The notes below the pieces were generated by a model that made no database searches, was not told the origin of the DNA, and worked only from the letters and a program-made list of their open reading frames with translations. DNA of 64,000 nt from Pseudomonadota bacterium (GTDB lineage: Bacteria > Pseudomonadota > Alphaproteobacteria > Rhizobiales > MH13), in NCBI GenBank assembly GCA_039024915.1, contig JBCCPK010000004.1, positions 248,001 to 312,000 of the forward strand. Reading direction: 5' to 3'. Shown in pieces: positions 53,995 to 63,951 of the stretch; positions within the stretch are counted from its first letter, which is position 1, and each line of letters begins with the position of its first letter. The translations under genes and the position numbers were made by a program.

Positions 53995-55560
53995 ATGTTC
54001 GATAGTCTTTCAGACCGCCTTTCCGGTATCTTCGACAGCCTCACCAAACGAGGGAGCCTGTCCGAGAAAGATGTCAACGAGGCATTGCGCGAGGTGCGCC
54101 GGGCGCTTCTGGAAGCCGATGTCGCGCTTGAGGTGGTGCGCGGCTTTGTAGATCAGGTTCGCGCAAGGGCTGTCGGGTCGGAAGTCCTGAAGTCGGTCTC
54201 TCCAGGGCAGCAGGTCATCAAGATCGTCCATGACGAGCTTGTTGCCGTGCTGGGATCGGATGCCGAAGTCATCGACCTGCAAGCGGTTCCGCCGGTGCCG
54301 ATCCTGATGGTCGGCTTGCAGGGTTCGGGAAAGACGACCACCACCGCGAAACTTGCCAAGCGCTTGGTCGAGCGTGAGAAGAAGAAGGTCCTTATGGCCT
54401 CGCTCGACACGCGCCGTCCCGCTGCGATGGAGCAGCTGCGCGTGCTCGGTGAGCAACTTGAGGTACCGACGCTTCCCATCGTCGAGGGTCAGAGCGCCGT
54501 CCAGATCGCCAAGCGTGCGATGGATGCGGCGCGCCTGGGTGGCCACGACGTGGTGCTGTTGGATACCGCAGGTCGGACGACCGTCGACGAAGCCTTGATG
54601 GCGGAAACGGCTGACATCCAGTCCGTGGCGCAGCCGCACGAGGTGCTGCTGGTTGTCGATGCGCTCACCGGTCAGGACGCGGTCAACACGGCGCGTGCCT
54701 TCGATCAACGCCTCAATGTGACGGGTATTGTTCTGACCCGCGTCGATGGTGATGGTCGCGGTGGTGCGGCGCTGGCCATGCGGGCTGTGACGGGCAAACC
54801 GATCAAACTTATCGGGACCGGTGAGAAGACCGACGCGCTGGAAGAGTTTCATCCCGAGCGGATTGCAGGGCGCATTCTGGGACAGGGCGACATCGTCTCG
54901 CTGGTCGAGAAAGCGGCCCAGCAGATCGATCAGGACAAAGCGGCCAAGATGGCCAAGCGGATGCAGAAGGGTGCATTCGATCTGAATGATCTCGCCGAAC
55001 AGATGCAGCAGATGCAGAAGCTCGGTGGCATGGGTGGGCTGATGGGCCTGATGCCCGGCATCGGCAAGATGAAAAAGCAGATTGACGAGTCTGGCATCGA
55101 CGACAAGACGATCACGCGCCAGATCGCGATCATCCAATCCATGACGCCGAAGGAACGCGCCAAGCCAGATCTTCTGAAAGCGAGCCGAAAGAAACGCATA
55201 GCTGCGGGTTCCGGTATGGCAGTGGCCGACGTGAACAAACTGCTGAAGATGCATCGCCAGATGGCCGACATGATGAAGGCTATGGGCAAGAAAAAGGGTG
55301 GGATGCTTTCGGGCCTGTTCGGCGGCGGAGCGCCGAGCCCAGAAGAGATCGCAGCTGCGCAACAAGCGGCCGGTGGCGCTGGTCAAATGCCCAATCTTGA
55401 TCCCGATGCGCTTTCCAAGATGGCGCAAGGCGGCGGTATGCCGGGCCTACCGGGTCTTGGCGCTCCGGGCGCTTTGCCTGGTCTGGGTGGGGGCGGAATG
55501 CCGGGCCTTCCGGGGCTCACCGGCCCTGTTCGTGGCGGCAAATCAAAGCGGCGCAAATGA
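53995..55560 (+). CDS. ffh: Signal recognition particle protein Ffh
   Basis: 521 residues. N domain from MFDSLSDRLSGIFDSLTKRGSLSEKDVNEALREVRRALLEADV; GTPase motifs MVGLQGSGKTTTTAKLAKRL, DTRRPAAMEQL, VVLLDTAGRTTVDEALM, TRVDGDGRGGAAL, FIGTGEK-like LIGTGEKTDALEEFHP; methionine-rich M domain (MQQMQKLGGMGGLMGLMPGIGKMKKQ) and SRP RNA-binding helix-loop-helix. The tail is Gly/Pro/Met-rich and longer than in E. coli (453). GGGAA precedes ATG 53995. Overlaps the GNAT gene (ATGA). Confidence 0.97.
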   Translation: MFDSLSDRLSGIFDSLTKRGSLSEKDVNEALREVRRALLEADVALEVVRGFVDQVRARAVGSEVLKSVSPGQQVIKIVHDELVAVLGSDAEVIDLQAVPPVPILMVGLQGSGKTTTTAKLAKRLVEREKKKVLMASLDTRRPAAMEQLRVLGEQLEVPTLPIVEGQSAVQIAKRAMDAARLGGHDVVLLDTAGRTTVDEALMAETADIQSVAQPHEVLLVVDALTGQDAVNTARAFDQRLNVTGIVLTRVDGDGRGGAALAMRAVTGKPIKLIGTGEKTDALEEFHPERIAGRILGQGDIVSLVEKAAQQIDQDKAAKMAKRMQKGAFDLNDLAEQMQQMQKLGGMGGLMGLMPGIGKMKKQIDESGIDDKTITRQIAIIQSMTPKERAKPDLLKASRKKRIAAGSGMAVADVNKLLKMHRQMADMMKAMGKKKGGMLSGLFGGGAPSPEEIAAAQQAAGGAGQMPNLDPDALSKMAQGGGMPGLPGLGAPGALPGLGGGGMPGLPGLTGPVRGGKSKRRK

Positions 55561-56093
55561 CCGAAGCCGTTCCAATACTTGAGACGACGCGCCTTCGCTT
55601 GCGCGGTTGGCAGCTGGATGATTTCGAGCCGCTTGCGGACTTTCTCGCCGACGACGATGCCAACCGCTATCGCGGCGGCGAAGTCGACCGTTCGCGCGCG
55701 TGGGAGTTGTTCGAAGGCTTCGCCGGCGGGTGGATGCTGCGCGGCTACGGCATTTTTGCCGTTGAAGACATCGAGACCGACGAGCTGGCCGGTTGGGCCG
55801 GGCTCTGGCATCCGCATAATCTGGATGAGCCAGAGCTGTGTTGGTCGGTCTTTCCTGAATTTGCGGGTAAGGGCTACGCGCCTGAAGCTGCAGGTGCTGC
55901 ACTGGTCTGGTGGACGCAGATGGAAGGTCAGGACGCACCGTTTTCCTTTATGCATCCCGACAACAAAGCGTCACAGAGGGTTGCGGAAAAGCTTGGCGCA
56001 CACCGTGAAGAGGATTGCCTGTTCCGCGGTCGGCCTTCGCTGCTCTATCGGCATAAGGTACCCGATGAAGCGCACTGGGAGCGGAAATCGTGA
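55557..56093 (+). CDS. GNAT N-acetyltransferase (RimJ/RimL type, 1)
   Basis: 178 residues. RimJ-like: LETTRLRLRGWQLDDFEPLADFLADDD at the start; the acetyl-CoA loop in WSVFPEFAGKGYAPEAAGAALVWW and HPDNKASQRVAEKLGAHRE. Overlaps ffh by 4 bp and the second GNAT by 4 bp. Paralogue of the next gene. A target among ribosomal or small molecules is not resolvable. Confidence 0.87.
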   Translation: MTEAVPILETTRLRLRGWQLDDFEPLADFLADDDANRYRGGEVDRSRAWELFEGFAGGWMLRGYGIFAVEDIETDELAGWAGLWHPHNLDEPELCWSVFPEFAGKGYAPEAAGAALVWWTQMEGQDAPFSFMHPDNKASQRVAEKLGAHREEDCLFRGRPSLLYRHKVPDEAHWERKS

Positions 56094-56623
56094 CCGAGTA
56101 TCGCTTCACTGTGCCCACGCTTGAGACATCGCGGCTGCTGTTGCGCGATTGGCGTGAGGATGACCTTGATGGTCTCACTGAGATTTGTGCTGACGAGAAC
56201 CACACCCGCTACATTGGTGGGGCAATGCCCCGCTACGATGTCTGGCGTATGATTTGTCAGCGCATCGGCCAATGGGCGATCCGCGGCTACGCGATGTTTG
56301 CGCTGGAAGAGAAGGAAACCGGCGCGTTCGCTGGATATTGCGGACCGCATTTTCCTTTCGGTTGGCCCGAGCCGGAAATCGGATGGACGCTGCATCCTGC
56401 CCATCAAGGAAAAGGCTACGCTACCGAAGCTGCACGTGCATCTCTTAAGTTTGCTTATGAGGTTCTGGGTTGGGAAACCGCCATGAGCCTCATCGACAAG
56501 GACAACTTGGCGTCACGCGGTGTCGCCCAACGGCTTGGTGCGACGTACGAGTCAACCCAAGAGGTCACAAGTTTCACCGCCGATCTCTATCGGCACCTCC
56601 CCCCATCACAGTTTCTTCAATAG
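56090..56623 (+). CDS. GNAT N-acetyltransferase (RimJ/RimL type, 2)
   Basis: 177 residues from GTG 56090. [87 protein letters not shown]. Same fold and layout as the previous gene, so tandem duplication is likely. Directly before rpsP (22-bp gap), where it is inserted into the ffh-rpsP order usual in relatives. Confidence 0.87.
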   Translation: MTEYRFTVPTLETSRLLLRDWREDDLDGLTEICADENHTRYIGGAMPRYDVWRMICQRIGQWAIRGYAMFALEEKETGAFAGYCGPHFPFGWPEPEIGWTLHPAHQGKGYATEAARASLKFAYEVLGWETAMSLIDKDNLASRGVAQRLGATYESTQEVTSFTADLYRHLPPSQFLQ

Positions 56624-56645
56624 CTCAAACCAAAGGAATTCATCC

Positions 56646-57128
56646 ATGGCTATCAAACTGCGTCTCGCCCGCGGCGGGTCGAAAAAACGCCCTTACTACT
56701 CCATTGTCGCTGCCGATGCGCGCGCGCCGCGCGATGGTCGCTACATCGAGAAAGTTGGCAGCTACAATCCGATGCTCGCCAAGGACAATGACAATCGCGT
56801 CCAGCTCAATACCGACCGTATCCAGCATTGGCTCTCCGTTGGTGCGCAGCCAACCGATCGCGTGCTTCGTTTTCTCGATGAAGCCGGGCTGGCCAAGCGC
56901 GAGCCGCGCAACAACCCGCAAAAGGCCGAGCCGGGTGCAAAGGCTAAAGAGCGCGCGGAAGAGAAGACCGAGAAAGAACGGATGAAGGCTGAGGCGGCAG
57001 CTGAAGCCGCCGCTGAGCCAGAGGCGTCGGCGGAAGAAACGCCGGCGGAGGAAGCGCCAGTTGAAGACGCTCCCGCGGAAGGCGCCGCAGAAGAGGCACC
57101 CTCGGAAGACGCCGAGAAGGCCGAATAG
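56646..57128 (+). CDS. rpsP: 30S ribosomal protein S16 with long acidic tail
   Basis: 160 residues. S16 core [44 protein letters not shown] ... [25 protein letters not shown] (residues 1-80). The last 65 residues are Glu/Ala/Lys-rich ([27 protein letters not shown]) and low complexity; S16 is normally 80-120 aa, so this tail is notable. ATG 56646 follows AAAGGAATTCATCC. Confidence 0.95.
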   Translation: MAIKLRLARGGSKKRPYYSIVAADARAPRDGRYIEKVGSYNPMLAKDNDNRVQLNTDRIQHWLSVGAQPTDRVLRFLDEAGLAKREPRNNPQKAEPGAKAKERAEEKTEKERMKAEAAAEAAAEPEASAEETPAEEAPVEDAPAEGAAEEAPSEDAEKAE

Positions 57129-57138
57129 TTCGGCAGCG

Positions 57139-57699
57139 ATGGCGGGGTCAGACCCTTTTGTGATCCTCGCCCGCATTGGCGCGCCCAACGGGGTGCGCGG
57201 TGCGGCGCGGGTGAAACTGTTTGGTGACAACCCCGATTGTCTGACCGTCTATGGGCCGCTCTCGCGGGCGGACGGAAAAGGGTCTTTGGAGGCGGAAAGC
57301 ACCCGGGCGGGGAAATCGCCGGACATGGTGATCGCGCGTTTCAAGGGCATAAACGACCGCGATGCCGTCGCAGCCCTCAACGGTGTGGAGCTCGGATTGC
57401 CGCGCTCCGCCCTGCCTGATCCCGACGACGCTGACGATTTCTACCATGCCGATTTGATCGGAATGGAGGTGCGCCTGCTTGATGGTGCGCGTTTCGGTGT
57501 GATCGTTCAGGTCGCCAATTATGGGGCCGATGATCTGCTCGACATCAAGCCGGATCGCGGCGGACCGTCGGTTCTTGCGCCCTTTACCAAGGCTGTGGTT
57601 CCAGAGGTGAACGTCGCTCAAGGTTATGTCGTGCTCGACCCGCCGGACGGCCTGCTCGATCCGCCGGGTGCAAAGCCTGACGAGGCGGATGGTGTTTAG
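57139..57699 (+). CDS. rimM: Ribosome maturation factor RimM
   Basis: 186 residues. RimM N-domain [34 protein letters not shown] and the PRC-barrel domain [39 protein letters not shown] ... [28 protein letters not shown]. Needed for 30S 3' domain maturation; binds S19. ATG 57139 is 10 bp after rpsP; the stop overlaps trmD. Confidence 0.94.
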   Translation: MAGSDPFVILARIGAPNGVRGAARVKLFGDNPDCLTVYGPLSRADGKGSLEAESTRAGKSPDMVIARFKGINDRDAVAALNGVELGLPRSALPDPDDADDFYHADLIGMEVRLLDGARFGVIVQVANYGADDLLDIKPDRGGPSVLAPFTKAVVPEVNVAQGYVVLDPPDGLLDPPGAKPDEADGV

Positions 57700-58369
57700 G
57701 GCCTCCGTCTTCACCTTGTACCCCGAGATGTTCCCGGGCACGCTTGGTATGGCGTTGGCCGGCAAAGCGCTGGCGGATGGTGTGTGGTCGCTGGACGTTC
57801 ACAGCATCCGCGATGCTGCGACCGACAAGCACCGGTCGGTGGACGATACACCGGCCGGTGGCGGCGCGGGTATGGTGCTGCGGCCCGACGTTTTGGCCCG
57901 CGCGCTTGATGCCCAGCTCCTCAAAGATGATGCGCGCCCGCGTCTCTTGATGTCTCCTCGTGGGGTACCCCTTACCCAGACAATGATCCGAGATTTCGCG
58001 CAAGGACCCGGCGCCGTCATCGTCTGTGGCCGGTTCGAAGGCGTCGACGAGCGGGTCATCGAAGCGCGGAGCCTTCAAGAGGTCTCGATCGGCGACTACG
58101 TTTTATCCGGTGGCGAGGTGGCCGCACAGGTGTTGATCGATGCGGTTGTGCGGCTGCTGCCGGGTGTCATGGGAAACACCCAATCCGGCGCGCATGAGAG
58201 CTTTGAAGACGGGCTGCTTGAGCATCCGCACTACACCCGGCCAGTCGAATGGGAGGGGCGCAAGATCCCCGACGTGCTGCGCTCCGGCGACCACAAGAAA
58301 ATCGCCGATTGGCGCCGTGAACAGGCCGAGGCGCTGACCCGAGCACGCCGCCCGGATTTGCTGCCCTAG
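57689..58369 (+). CDS. trmD: tRNA (guanine-N1)-methyltransferase TrmD
   Basis: 226 residues from ATG 57689, 11 bp inside rim[40 protein letters not shown]; the knotted SAM site [16 protein letters not shown] and [28 protein letters not shown]; late [34 protein letters not shown]. Makes m1G37 in tRNA, which prevents frameshifting. Length is near E. coli's 255 minus an extension; typical of this group. Confidence 0.96.
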   Translation: MVFRASVFTLYPEMFPGTLGMALAGKALADGVWSLDVHSIRDAATDKHRSVDDTPAGGGAGMVLRPDVLARALDAQLLKDDARPRLLMSPRGVPLTQTMIRDFAQGPGAVIVCGRFEGVDERVIEARSLQEVSIGDYVLSGGEVAAQVLIDAVVRLLPGVMGNTQSGAHESFEDGLLEHPHYTRPVEWEGRKIPDVLRSGDHKKIADWRREQAEALTRARRPDLLP

Positions 58370-58595
58370 ACCACTCGACAAGCTCGGGCACCTCGTGTAC
58401 ACGACCGCCCTGACTGCGAAGCGGTCACCCACCAGTTTACAGCAAGCCTGTGCACCCGGGTCGCTCGATGCGGGTAGGTCATCTTGGCCGCTCACCGACG
58501 GGCTTTTTTGAGAACACGCATGCATCCCGTGGCTCCCGGATACATCCGCGCACGGCCCTTGTGATGCCTCTGGATCAGACCATGGAGATCAGCCG

Positions 58596-59111
58596 ATGAA
58601 CATCATCGCTGAACTTGAAAAAGAACATGCCGCGGAGCTTGAAGCCAAGCGGCCCATTCCGAAATTTTCGCCGGGCGATACACTCAAGGTGAACGTCCGC
58701 GTGACCGAAGGCACGCGTACCCGTGTGCAGGCCTATGAAGGTGTTTGCATTGCGCGCTCGGGCGGCGGCCTGAACGAGAGCTTCACGGTTCGCAAGATTT
58801 CTTATGGCGAGGGCGTGGAGCGTGTCTTCCCGCTCTACTCACCGCTCCTCGACAGCATCGAAGTCGTCCGTCGCGGTAAGGTTCGCCGCGCGAAGCTGTA
58901 TTATCTGCGCGATCGCCGCGGGAAGTCAGCCCGTATCGCCGAAGCGACCAACACGCGGGCGCGGGCGCTCAATGATGAGGTGCGCGCAGGCATTGCTGCC
59001 GAGAAAGCTGCTGCGGCTGCCGCGAAAGAAGAGGCGAAGGCCGCCGAGGCAGCTGCCAAGGAAGCCGAAGCGGCTGCTGAAGTGAGCGAAGCTGAAGCAA
59101 CCGAAAACTAG
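58596..59111 (+). CDS. rplS: 50S ribosomal protein L19
   Basis: 171 residues. L19 core: [93 protein letters not shown]. As with S16, an Ala/Glu/Lys-rich tail of about 45 residues follows. GGAGATCAGCCG precedes the ATG. Terminator downstream. Confidence 0.96.
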   Translation: MNIIAELEKEHAAELEAKRPIPKFSPGDTLKVNVRVTEGTRTRVQAYEGVCIARSGGGLNESFTVRKISYGEGVERVFPLYSPLLDSIEVVRRGKVRRAKLYYLRDRRGKSARIAEATNTRARALNDEVRAGIAAEKAAAAAAKEEAKAAEAAAKEAEAAAEVSEAEATEN

Positions 59112-59134
59112 GCTGAGCAAGCCACAGTACGATC

Positions 59135-59166
59135 AAGGGCGGCCAGGCGGTCGCCCTTTTTTGTTT
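59135..59166 (+). terminator. Rho-independent terminator of rplS
   Basis: AAGGGCGGCC-AGGC-GGTCGCCCTT, 10-bp stem with one G-U pair, followed by six T and more T after one G. Confidence 0.9.
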
Positions 59167-59178
59167 TCGGCTTCACTA

Positions 59179-59718
59179 TCAGCGTCTCGACAGCGCCATG
59201 TGCTGCAACAGGATGATCGTTTTCGCGTCGACGATCTCGCCGCTCATAACCATGTTCATCGCGTCATCGAATCGCAGGTGAAGCACCTCGATGTCTTCAC
59301 CTTCATCCAAGGCCCCTCCACCCTCACCGGCACGCTTAGCGCGGTCATAGTTTCCAACGAATAGGGCGAGCCGCTCGGTGACCGAGCCGGGGCTCATGAA
59401 GCTGTCGAACACGCATTCGAGTGCGCCGATGCGGTAGCCGGTCTCTTCGAACAGCTCGGTGCGCATGTGCGCGGCCGGATCGTCGCCTTCCATCTTGCCT
59501 GCCGGTACCTCGATCAGGTCGCCAGTATGGCCATTCAGCAAAGCTGGCAGCCGAAACTGTTTGATGAGGAGCACCGTATCGCCGGCCGGGTCGTGCAGGA
59601 GTGCAGCGACGCCATTGCCGCGATCGTAAGCTTCGCGAACCTGCAGCTGCCAGTTACCGTCATGCCGCAAGTAGTTGAACTCATACCGCGTCAGCCGGCC
59701 CCAATTGTCGGCAAGCAA
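59179..59718 (-). CDS. NUDIX hydrolase (NudK/AdpP-like), 5' end shifted by a tandem duplication
   Basis: 179 residues from an internal TTG (59718). NUDIX box IEVPAGKMEGDDPAAHMRTELFEETGYRIG, SFMSPGSVTERLALFVG; close to the GDP-mannose/ADP-ribose pyrophosphatase group. The family usually begins about 12 residues earlier, and reading upstream gives RYQPVAQTLLADNW in frame but no start codon before a stop. Removing one copy of a 16-bp duplication at 59734-59765 would bring the GTG at 59773 into frame and yield 192 residues. So it is either a recent frameshift mutant or uses TTG. Confidence 0.72.
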   Translation of the reverse strand: MLADNWGRLTRYEFNYLRHDGNWQLQVREAYDRGNGVAALLHDPAGDTVLLIKQFRLPALLNGHTGDLIEVPAGKMEGDDPAAHMRTELFEETGYRIGALECVFDSFMSPGSVTERLALFVGNYDRAKRAGEGGGALDEGEDIEVLHLRFDDAMNMVMSGEIVDAKTIILLQHMALSRR

Positions 59719-59733
59719 CGTTTGCGCGACCGG

Positions 59734-59765
59734 CTGATAGCGGGGATGGCTGATAGCGGGGATGG
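59734..59765. repeat. 16-bp perfect tandem duplication at the NUDIX gene start
   Basis: CTGATAGCGGGGATGG occurs twice in direct succession (59734-59749 and 59750-59765). Sixteen bases is not a multiple of three, so one copy shifts the frame. Confidence 0.95.
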
Positions 59766-59785
59766 CTTGGCACCTACGCCTTCAA

Positions 59786-60088
59786 TCAGCAGGAGACGAT
59801 GCGGAACGTCCCATCGCCGTTCGAAATGGCGCATTCGTCGCGCGTCGCATGACGGGCGTAAAGCGCGCCTGCGGTTGCGCCAGCGGCGCCAGCGACAATA
59901 ACCCAGCCAGTGCTTGCACCGAATGCAGCGGCGGTCAGTGCACCCAGTCCGCCCCCGACAACGCCGCCAGCCAGAGTGTTTTGGTCAAGTCGGCTCATCG
60001 ATTGGCAGCCTGCCGTGGCGAGCGCGCCGGCAACAACCAGTGTGGCGATCACAGGCTTACGGTTCCGTTGGCGAAGGGTGAGGGCCAT
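59786..60088 (-). CDS. Glycine-zipper lipoprotein
   Basis: 100 residues from ATG 60088 (AAGGAAA upstream). Lipobox in VATLVVAGALATAGCQSMSRLD type signal: lipidated Cys follows ATAG. A Gly-rich zipper (TLAGGVVGGGLGALTAAAFGASTGWVIVAGAAGATAGALYA) spans the hydrophobic middle. Outer-membrane-associated small lipoproteins of this type are common; role unknown. Confidence 0.83.
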   Translation of the reverse strand: MALTLRQRNRKPVIATLVVAGALATAGCQSMSRLDQNTLAGGVVGGGLGALTAAAFGASTGWVIVAGAAGATAGALYARHATRDECAISNGDGTFRIVSC

Positions 60089-60162
60089 GTTGTTTCCTTT
60101 TCTAGGAGGGGATGACGTTTTGATGGGCGCTGAGCGCAAGCTCCGTTTGAACTGACGCCCGG

Positions 60163-62340
60163 CTATTTCTTACCACCACCGGGAACATTTGGAGGGGTTG
60201 GGGATGCAGCATTTATATCGCGAACTGACAACATGGCCGGAGCGTGACCGACGCTTGAAAAAGTGCCCAACCAGACCTGATAGGACCCTCTTTCTGCTGC
60301 TGACAGGGTAACAAGCGGATGAAACTCACCACCTGAATCATCGTCGCAGGAGTAACTGCCTGACGGCGCACGCACCACAAGCGTGGTGTCTTCGGATGAG
60401 CGCACAGTCACTTCGACATCCAGCCCGCCTTCGCTGACATCAACGGTGAAGTCTGCCGCACGGGATACGTAGCCGGGGCAGCCAGTGGGTGCAAAGTCCG
60501 AGGCGAGAAAGGTGCCTCCGGCAAGCAAGTCGAAATCCTGACGTGTGGCGCCTGCTGCCACCGTCATCTGTGTCACCGCATCGGGCGGCAGGTCTTTTTG
60601 GTCGACCAGTTCAGTGACAGCAATGGTGGCGTTCGGGCGCCCACCGTCTTGACTGAAAGTGCCAACGAAAACCTCATAGTCTCCTGACGATGGGACGCTC
60701 ATAGCCACAGACGGGTTCAAGCCATCAAAATCGTCGTTGCAGCGGATCGAGCCATCAGGCAATCGGACCGCCATTGTGGTGTCAGCGTCCGAGACGACGT
60801 AGATGCGGAGGGGCCAGTCGCCGGCATTATAGCTGAGAACGAAATTGGGATCCCTTGCGATAAAACCGACGCAGGTTTCATCGAGCGCCGAAGCATCCAT
60901 GGACCCGCCAACTTGAAGATCCGTTGTAAACGGATCGTCTTCAAAGCCTGCAGTGAGTGTGGTGCGTACCGCGGCTTGGCTGGGGTTCGAGCCTTTGCTG
61001 CCGGCTTCCGTGATGTTCAACGTCGCGTCAGGAAAGTCGCCAGCTTCAAATGTGCCAACCCAGATCGCATAGGCGCCCGGCACCCCATCAGCAAGCGTGA
61101 TGGCGGGGTTGAGGCCTTCGGTGTCGTCGTTGCAAAAGACCGTGCCATCAGGTGCGACGATCGCCATCGTTGTATCGCTTTCAGACCGGGCGGAAATGCG
61201 CACGCCCGCTGGCGCGTCGAGCCGCGCGACGTAGTCGGGTGCCTCCGCAATGAACCCGGCGCAATCGCTGCCCAGCTCAAACGCTTCGAAATCACCGCCT
61301 GCTTGTAGGCTGATACTATGCTCACCGAAACCGGCGTTCAGGGTGATTGAACCGAAGGCGGGTTCGATGCTCGCCCTGGCGTTGCCGAACGTACCGGGTA
61401 TGTCTGCCCCTCCATCGCCAGAGAATGCGGTCACGGTCGCGTTTGGATAAAAATCGTCGACGATTGGCTCAAAGGTCCCGACAAATACCGCGTAGTCACC
61501 TGCTTGTGCACCGGCGATGCGCAGCCCTGGATTGAGATCGACATTGTCGTCGTTGCAGTAGGTCAGGCCATCGGGGCCGACCACAACCAGCGTTGTGTCC
61601 GTTTCGGAGACAACATCGATCTGGAGGACGCCTCCAACATGGCCAATAACCGTATCGGGAACGTCGGCGACAAAACCGGCACAATCGACGTTTTGGATCA
61701 CCGCCTCGACTGGTCCGCCCGCTTGCAGGTCGAGCGACGCGGGTTCGGCGCCGATGAGATCGAGACGCCCGAATGTCGGCTCCGCGCCAGCGTTGAACGG
61801 GAGGTCAGTTGCCACATCTGGCGCAGGCACGGCTGGAGCGATTGTGTCCGAGCCTGCCACCTCTCGCACAATAATGTCGGCGTCGGGATATGTGTTGTTT
61901 ACGATGGGTGCAAAGGTACCCACCCAGATCGCGGTGAAGCCGAAGGCGTTGCCGCTAATGGTGACCTGGGGATTGACCTCGTCAAAATCGTCATTGCACA
62001 GGAACTCGCCGGAGGGATCCTGGACGAGAATGGTCGTATCTTCTTGTGAGTTTGCTGCGATCTCCAGCTCTCCAGTGCCAAGATACTCGATCAGGTAATC
62101 AGGTGCTTCAGCGATGAAGCCGTTGCAGCCGGGGCCTGCAGACGCGGCATCGAATTCGCCGCCCGCCTGAATGGTCAGAACATGTTCACCAAAGCCTTGC
62201 TCGAGTTGCGAATCTCCAAAAGTTGGCGCTAGCTCGGCGTCTTGAGCCTGTGTTGGTGCGATTGCTGCTGCAAGTACCGCCCCTGCGGCTACCCCCGTGC
62301 GTAACCTCTTGATGGTGCGGATGGACTGTAACGACGGCAT
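60163..62340 (-). CDS. Exported protein of five tandem PPC-like beta domains
   Basis: 725 residues. Signal peptide at 16-32 (GVAAGAVLAAAIAPTQAQ). Five repeats of about 120 residues (about 38-160, 187-306, 327-445, 460-577, 590-707). Each has Cys-x-Gly-(Phe/Tyr), a S-x-x-DTT motif, (C)-N/D-D-D after a Gly turn, and ends Tyr-x-(Ile/Val)-(Trp/Phe)-(Val/Leu)-GTF. The paired Cys suggest one disulfide per domain, and the NDD/DDD clusters suggest calcium. The layout resembles bacterial pre-peptidase C-terminal (PPC) domains but no peptidase domain is attached. Function unknown; surface or periplasmic binding is likely. Confidence 0.8.
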   Translation of the reverse strand: MPSLQSIRTIKRLRTGVAAGAVLAAAIAPTQAQDAELAPTFGDSQLEQGFGEHVLTIQAGGEFDAASAGPGCNGFIAEAPDYLIEYLGTGELEIAANSQEDTTILVQDPSGEFLCNDDFDEVNPQVTISGNAFGFTAIWVGTFAPIVNNTYPDADIIVREVAGSDTIAPAVPAPDVATDLPFNAGAEPTFGRLDLIGAEPASLDLQAGGPVEAVIQNVDCAGFVADVPDTVIGHVGGVLQIDVVSETDTTLVVVGPDGLTYCNDDNVDLNPGLRIAGAQAGDYAVFVGTFEPIVDDFYPNATVTAFSGDGGADIPGTFGNARASIEPAFGSITLNAGFGEHSISLQAGGDFEAFELGSDCAGFIAEAPDYVARLDAPAGVRISARSESDTTMAIVAPDGTVFCNDDTEGLNPAITLADGVPGAYAIWVGTFEAGDFPDATLNITEAGSKGSNPSQAAVRTTLTAGFEDDPFTTDLQVGGSMDASALDETCVGFIARDPNFVLSYNAGDWPLRIYVVSDADTTMAVRLPDGSIRCNDDFDGLNPSVAMSVPSSGDYEVFVGTFSQDGGRPNATIAVTELVDQKDLPPDAVTQMTVAAGATRQDFDLLAGGTFLASDFAPTGCPGYVSRAADFTVDVSEGGLDVEVTVRSSEDTTLVVRAPSGSYSCDDDSGGEFHPLVTLSAAERGSYQVWLGTFSSVGHAPAMLSVRDINAASPTPPNVPGGGKK

Positions 62341-62538
62341 GCGATTCCCCCGGGCTGACGCGTTTGCGCGGCACCGTACGCCCGCCCGCGCTCAAATGTC
62401 CACCGGCCTCGTCAATCCGATCATCTCCCCTTGGCTATTGGTGGGTTGATGCCACCGCGAAGCCTATCAAGGCGTTGCAAGTAAAAGCTAATGAAGCTAT
62501 TTGAAGCCTCCCGCATACCATCATTATAGGACTGCCCG

Positions 62539-63951
62539 ATGACCGGTTCAGCCGCTCCGCGCACGATGTACGACAAAATCTGGGATGATCATCTTGTTCA
62601 CATGCAAGATGACGGCACAGGGCTGCTTTATATCGATCGGCATCTTGTCCACGAGGTTACCAGTCCGCAGGCGTTTGAGGGTCTGCGCATGAGCGGGCGG
62701 AAAGTGCGCGCCCCCGAACGCACATTGGCCGTTGTCGATCACAACGTTCCGACCACTGATCGGTCGAAAGGCATTGATGATCCCGAAAGCGCCCTTCAGG
62801 TCGATACGCTCGGTCGGAACGCTGCCGAGTTCGGGATCGAATATTACGATCCGGTCGATATTCGGCAGGGCATCGTCCACATCGTTGGGCCCGAGCAGGG
62901 CTTCACGCTGCCAGGCATGACCATTGTGTGCGGCGACAGCCATACCTCGACGCACGGTGCGTTTGGTGCGCTGGCCCACGGGATCGGCACGTCGGAAGTC
63001 GAGCATGTTCTGGCGACGCAGACGCTGATTCAGAAAAAGGCGAAGAACATGCGCGTCACCGTCAATGGCGCGCTGCCCGACGGGGTCACCGCCAAGGACA
63101 TCATCCTCGCCATCATCGGCGAGATTGGCACTGCCGGCGGGACTGGCTCGGTGATCGAGTACGCCGGCGAGGCTATACGGTCCTTGTCGATGGAAGGCCG
63201 CATGACGGTCTGCAACATGTCGATTGAAGGCGGCGCGCGCGCAGGCCTCATCGCACCGGATGAGAAAACCTATGACTACATCATGGATCGCCCGCGAGCG
63301 CCGAAAGGTGCGGCTTGGGAGATGGCCAAGACCTATTGGCAGAGCCTGCCTACCGATGATGGAGCCTATTTCGATCGCGAGGTTGTGCTCGACGCTGCCA
63401 ATTTGCCGCCGATCGTCACCTGGGGGACGAGCCCGGAAGATGTGATCTCGGTGACCGGTGCCGTCCCCGATCCTGCGGCTATTGAAGACCCCAATACGCG
63501 GGCATCCAAGGAGCGGGCTCTGGCCTATATGGGGCTGGAGCCAGGCATGCGCATGACCGACATCAAGCTCGATCGCGTGTTTATAGGGTCCTGCACGAAT
63601 GGACGGATCGAAGATTTGCGCGAGGTCGCAAAGGTCGTGAAGGATCGTAAGGTTGCGACCACCCTCAGCGCGATGATCGTTCCCGGTTCGGGGCTCGTGA
63701 AGCAGCAGGCCGAGCAGGAAGGCCTCGATGTGATCTTCAAGGAGGCTGGCTTCGATTGGCGTGAGCCGGGTTGCTCGATGTGTCTTGCGATGAACGCCGA
63801 CAAGCTGACCCCCGAGGAGCGTTGCGCCTCGACATCGAACCGCAACTTCGAGGGCCGCCAGGGCTTCAAGGGCCGCACGCATCTGGTCTCGCCGGCGATG
63901 GCCGCCGCCGCCGCTATTCACGGGCACTTTGTGGATATTCGCGAGGGGTGA
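62539..63951 (+). CDS. leuC: 3-isopropylmalate dehydratase large subunit
   Basis: 470 residues, normal length. Aconitase-type [4Fe-4S] ligands in [13 protein letters not shown] and GCSMCLAMN; substrate region [32 protein letters not shown]-terminal [14 protein letters not shown]. Isomerises 2- to 3-isopropylmalate with LeuD. The rplS-leuC neighbourhood is as in Rhizobiales; leuD would be expected past the window edge. Confidence 0.97.
   Translation: MTGSAAPRTMYDKIWDDHLVHMQDDGTGLLYIDRHLVHEVTSPQAFEGLRMSGRKVRAPERTLAVVDHNVPTTDRSKGIDDPESALQVDTLGRNAAEFGIEYYDPVDIRQGIVHIVGPEQGFTLPGMTIVCGDSHTSTHGAFGALAHGIGTSEVEHVLATQTLIQKKAKNMRVTVNGALPDGVTAKDIILAIIGEIGTAGGTGSVIEYAGEAIRSLSMEGRMTVCNMSIEGGARAGLIAPDEKTYDYIMDRPRAPKGAAWEMAKTYWQSLPTDDGAYFDREVVLDAANLPPIVTWGTSPEDVISVTGAVPDPAAIEDPNTRASKERALAYMGLEPGMRMTDIKLDRVFIGSCTNGRIEDLREVAKVVKDRKVATTLSAMIVPGSGLVKQQAEQEGLDVIFKEAGFDWREPGCSMCLAMNADKLTPEERCASTSNRNFEGRQGFKGRTHLVSPAMAAAAAIHGHFVDIREG

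Noticed and set aside
54010-55428. Long minus-strand open frame of 472 codons opposite ffh
   Set aside because: It lies wholly antisense to the clear Ffh coding sequence, is Leu/His/Arg/Asp-rich without any family pattern, and is the expected by-product of high-GC codon use.
58370-58595. Attenuator before rplS (a T run at about 58502)
   Set aside because: Six T are present but I could not find a stable stem immediately before them.
62548-63927. Minus-strand open frame of 459 codons opposite leuC
   Set aside because: Fully antisense to leuC; composition is the shadow of GC-rich codons, with no recognisable domain.
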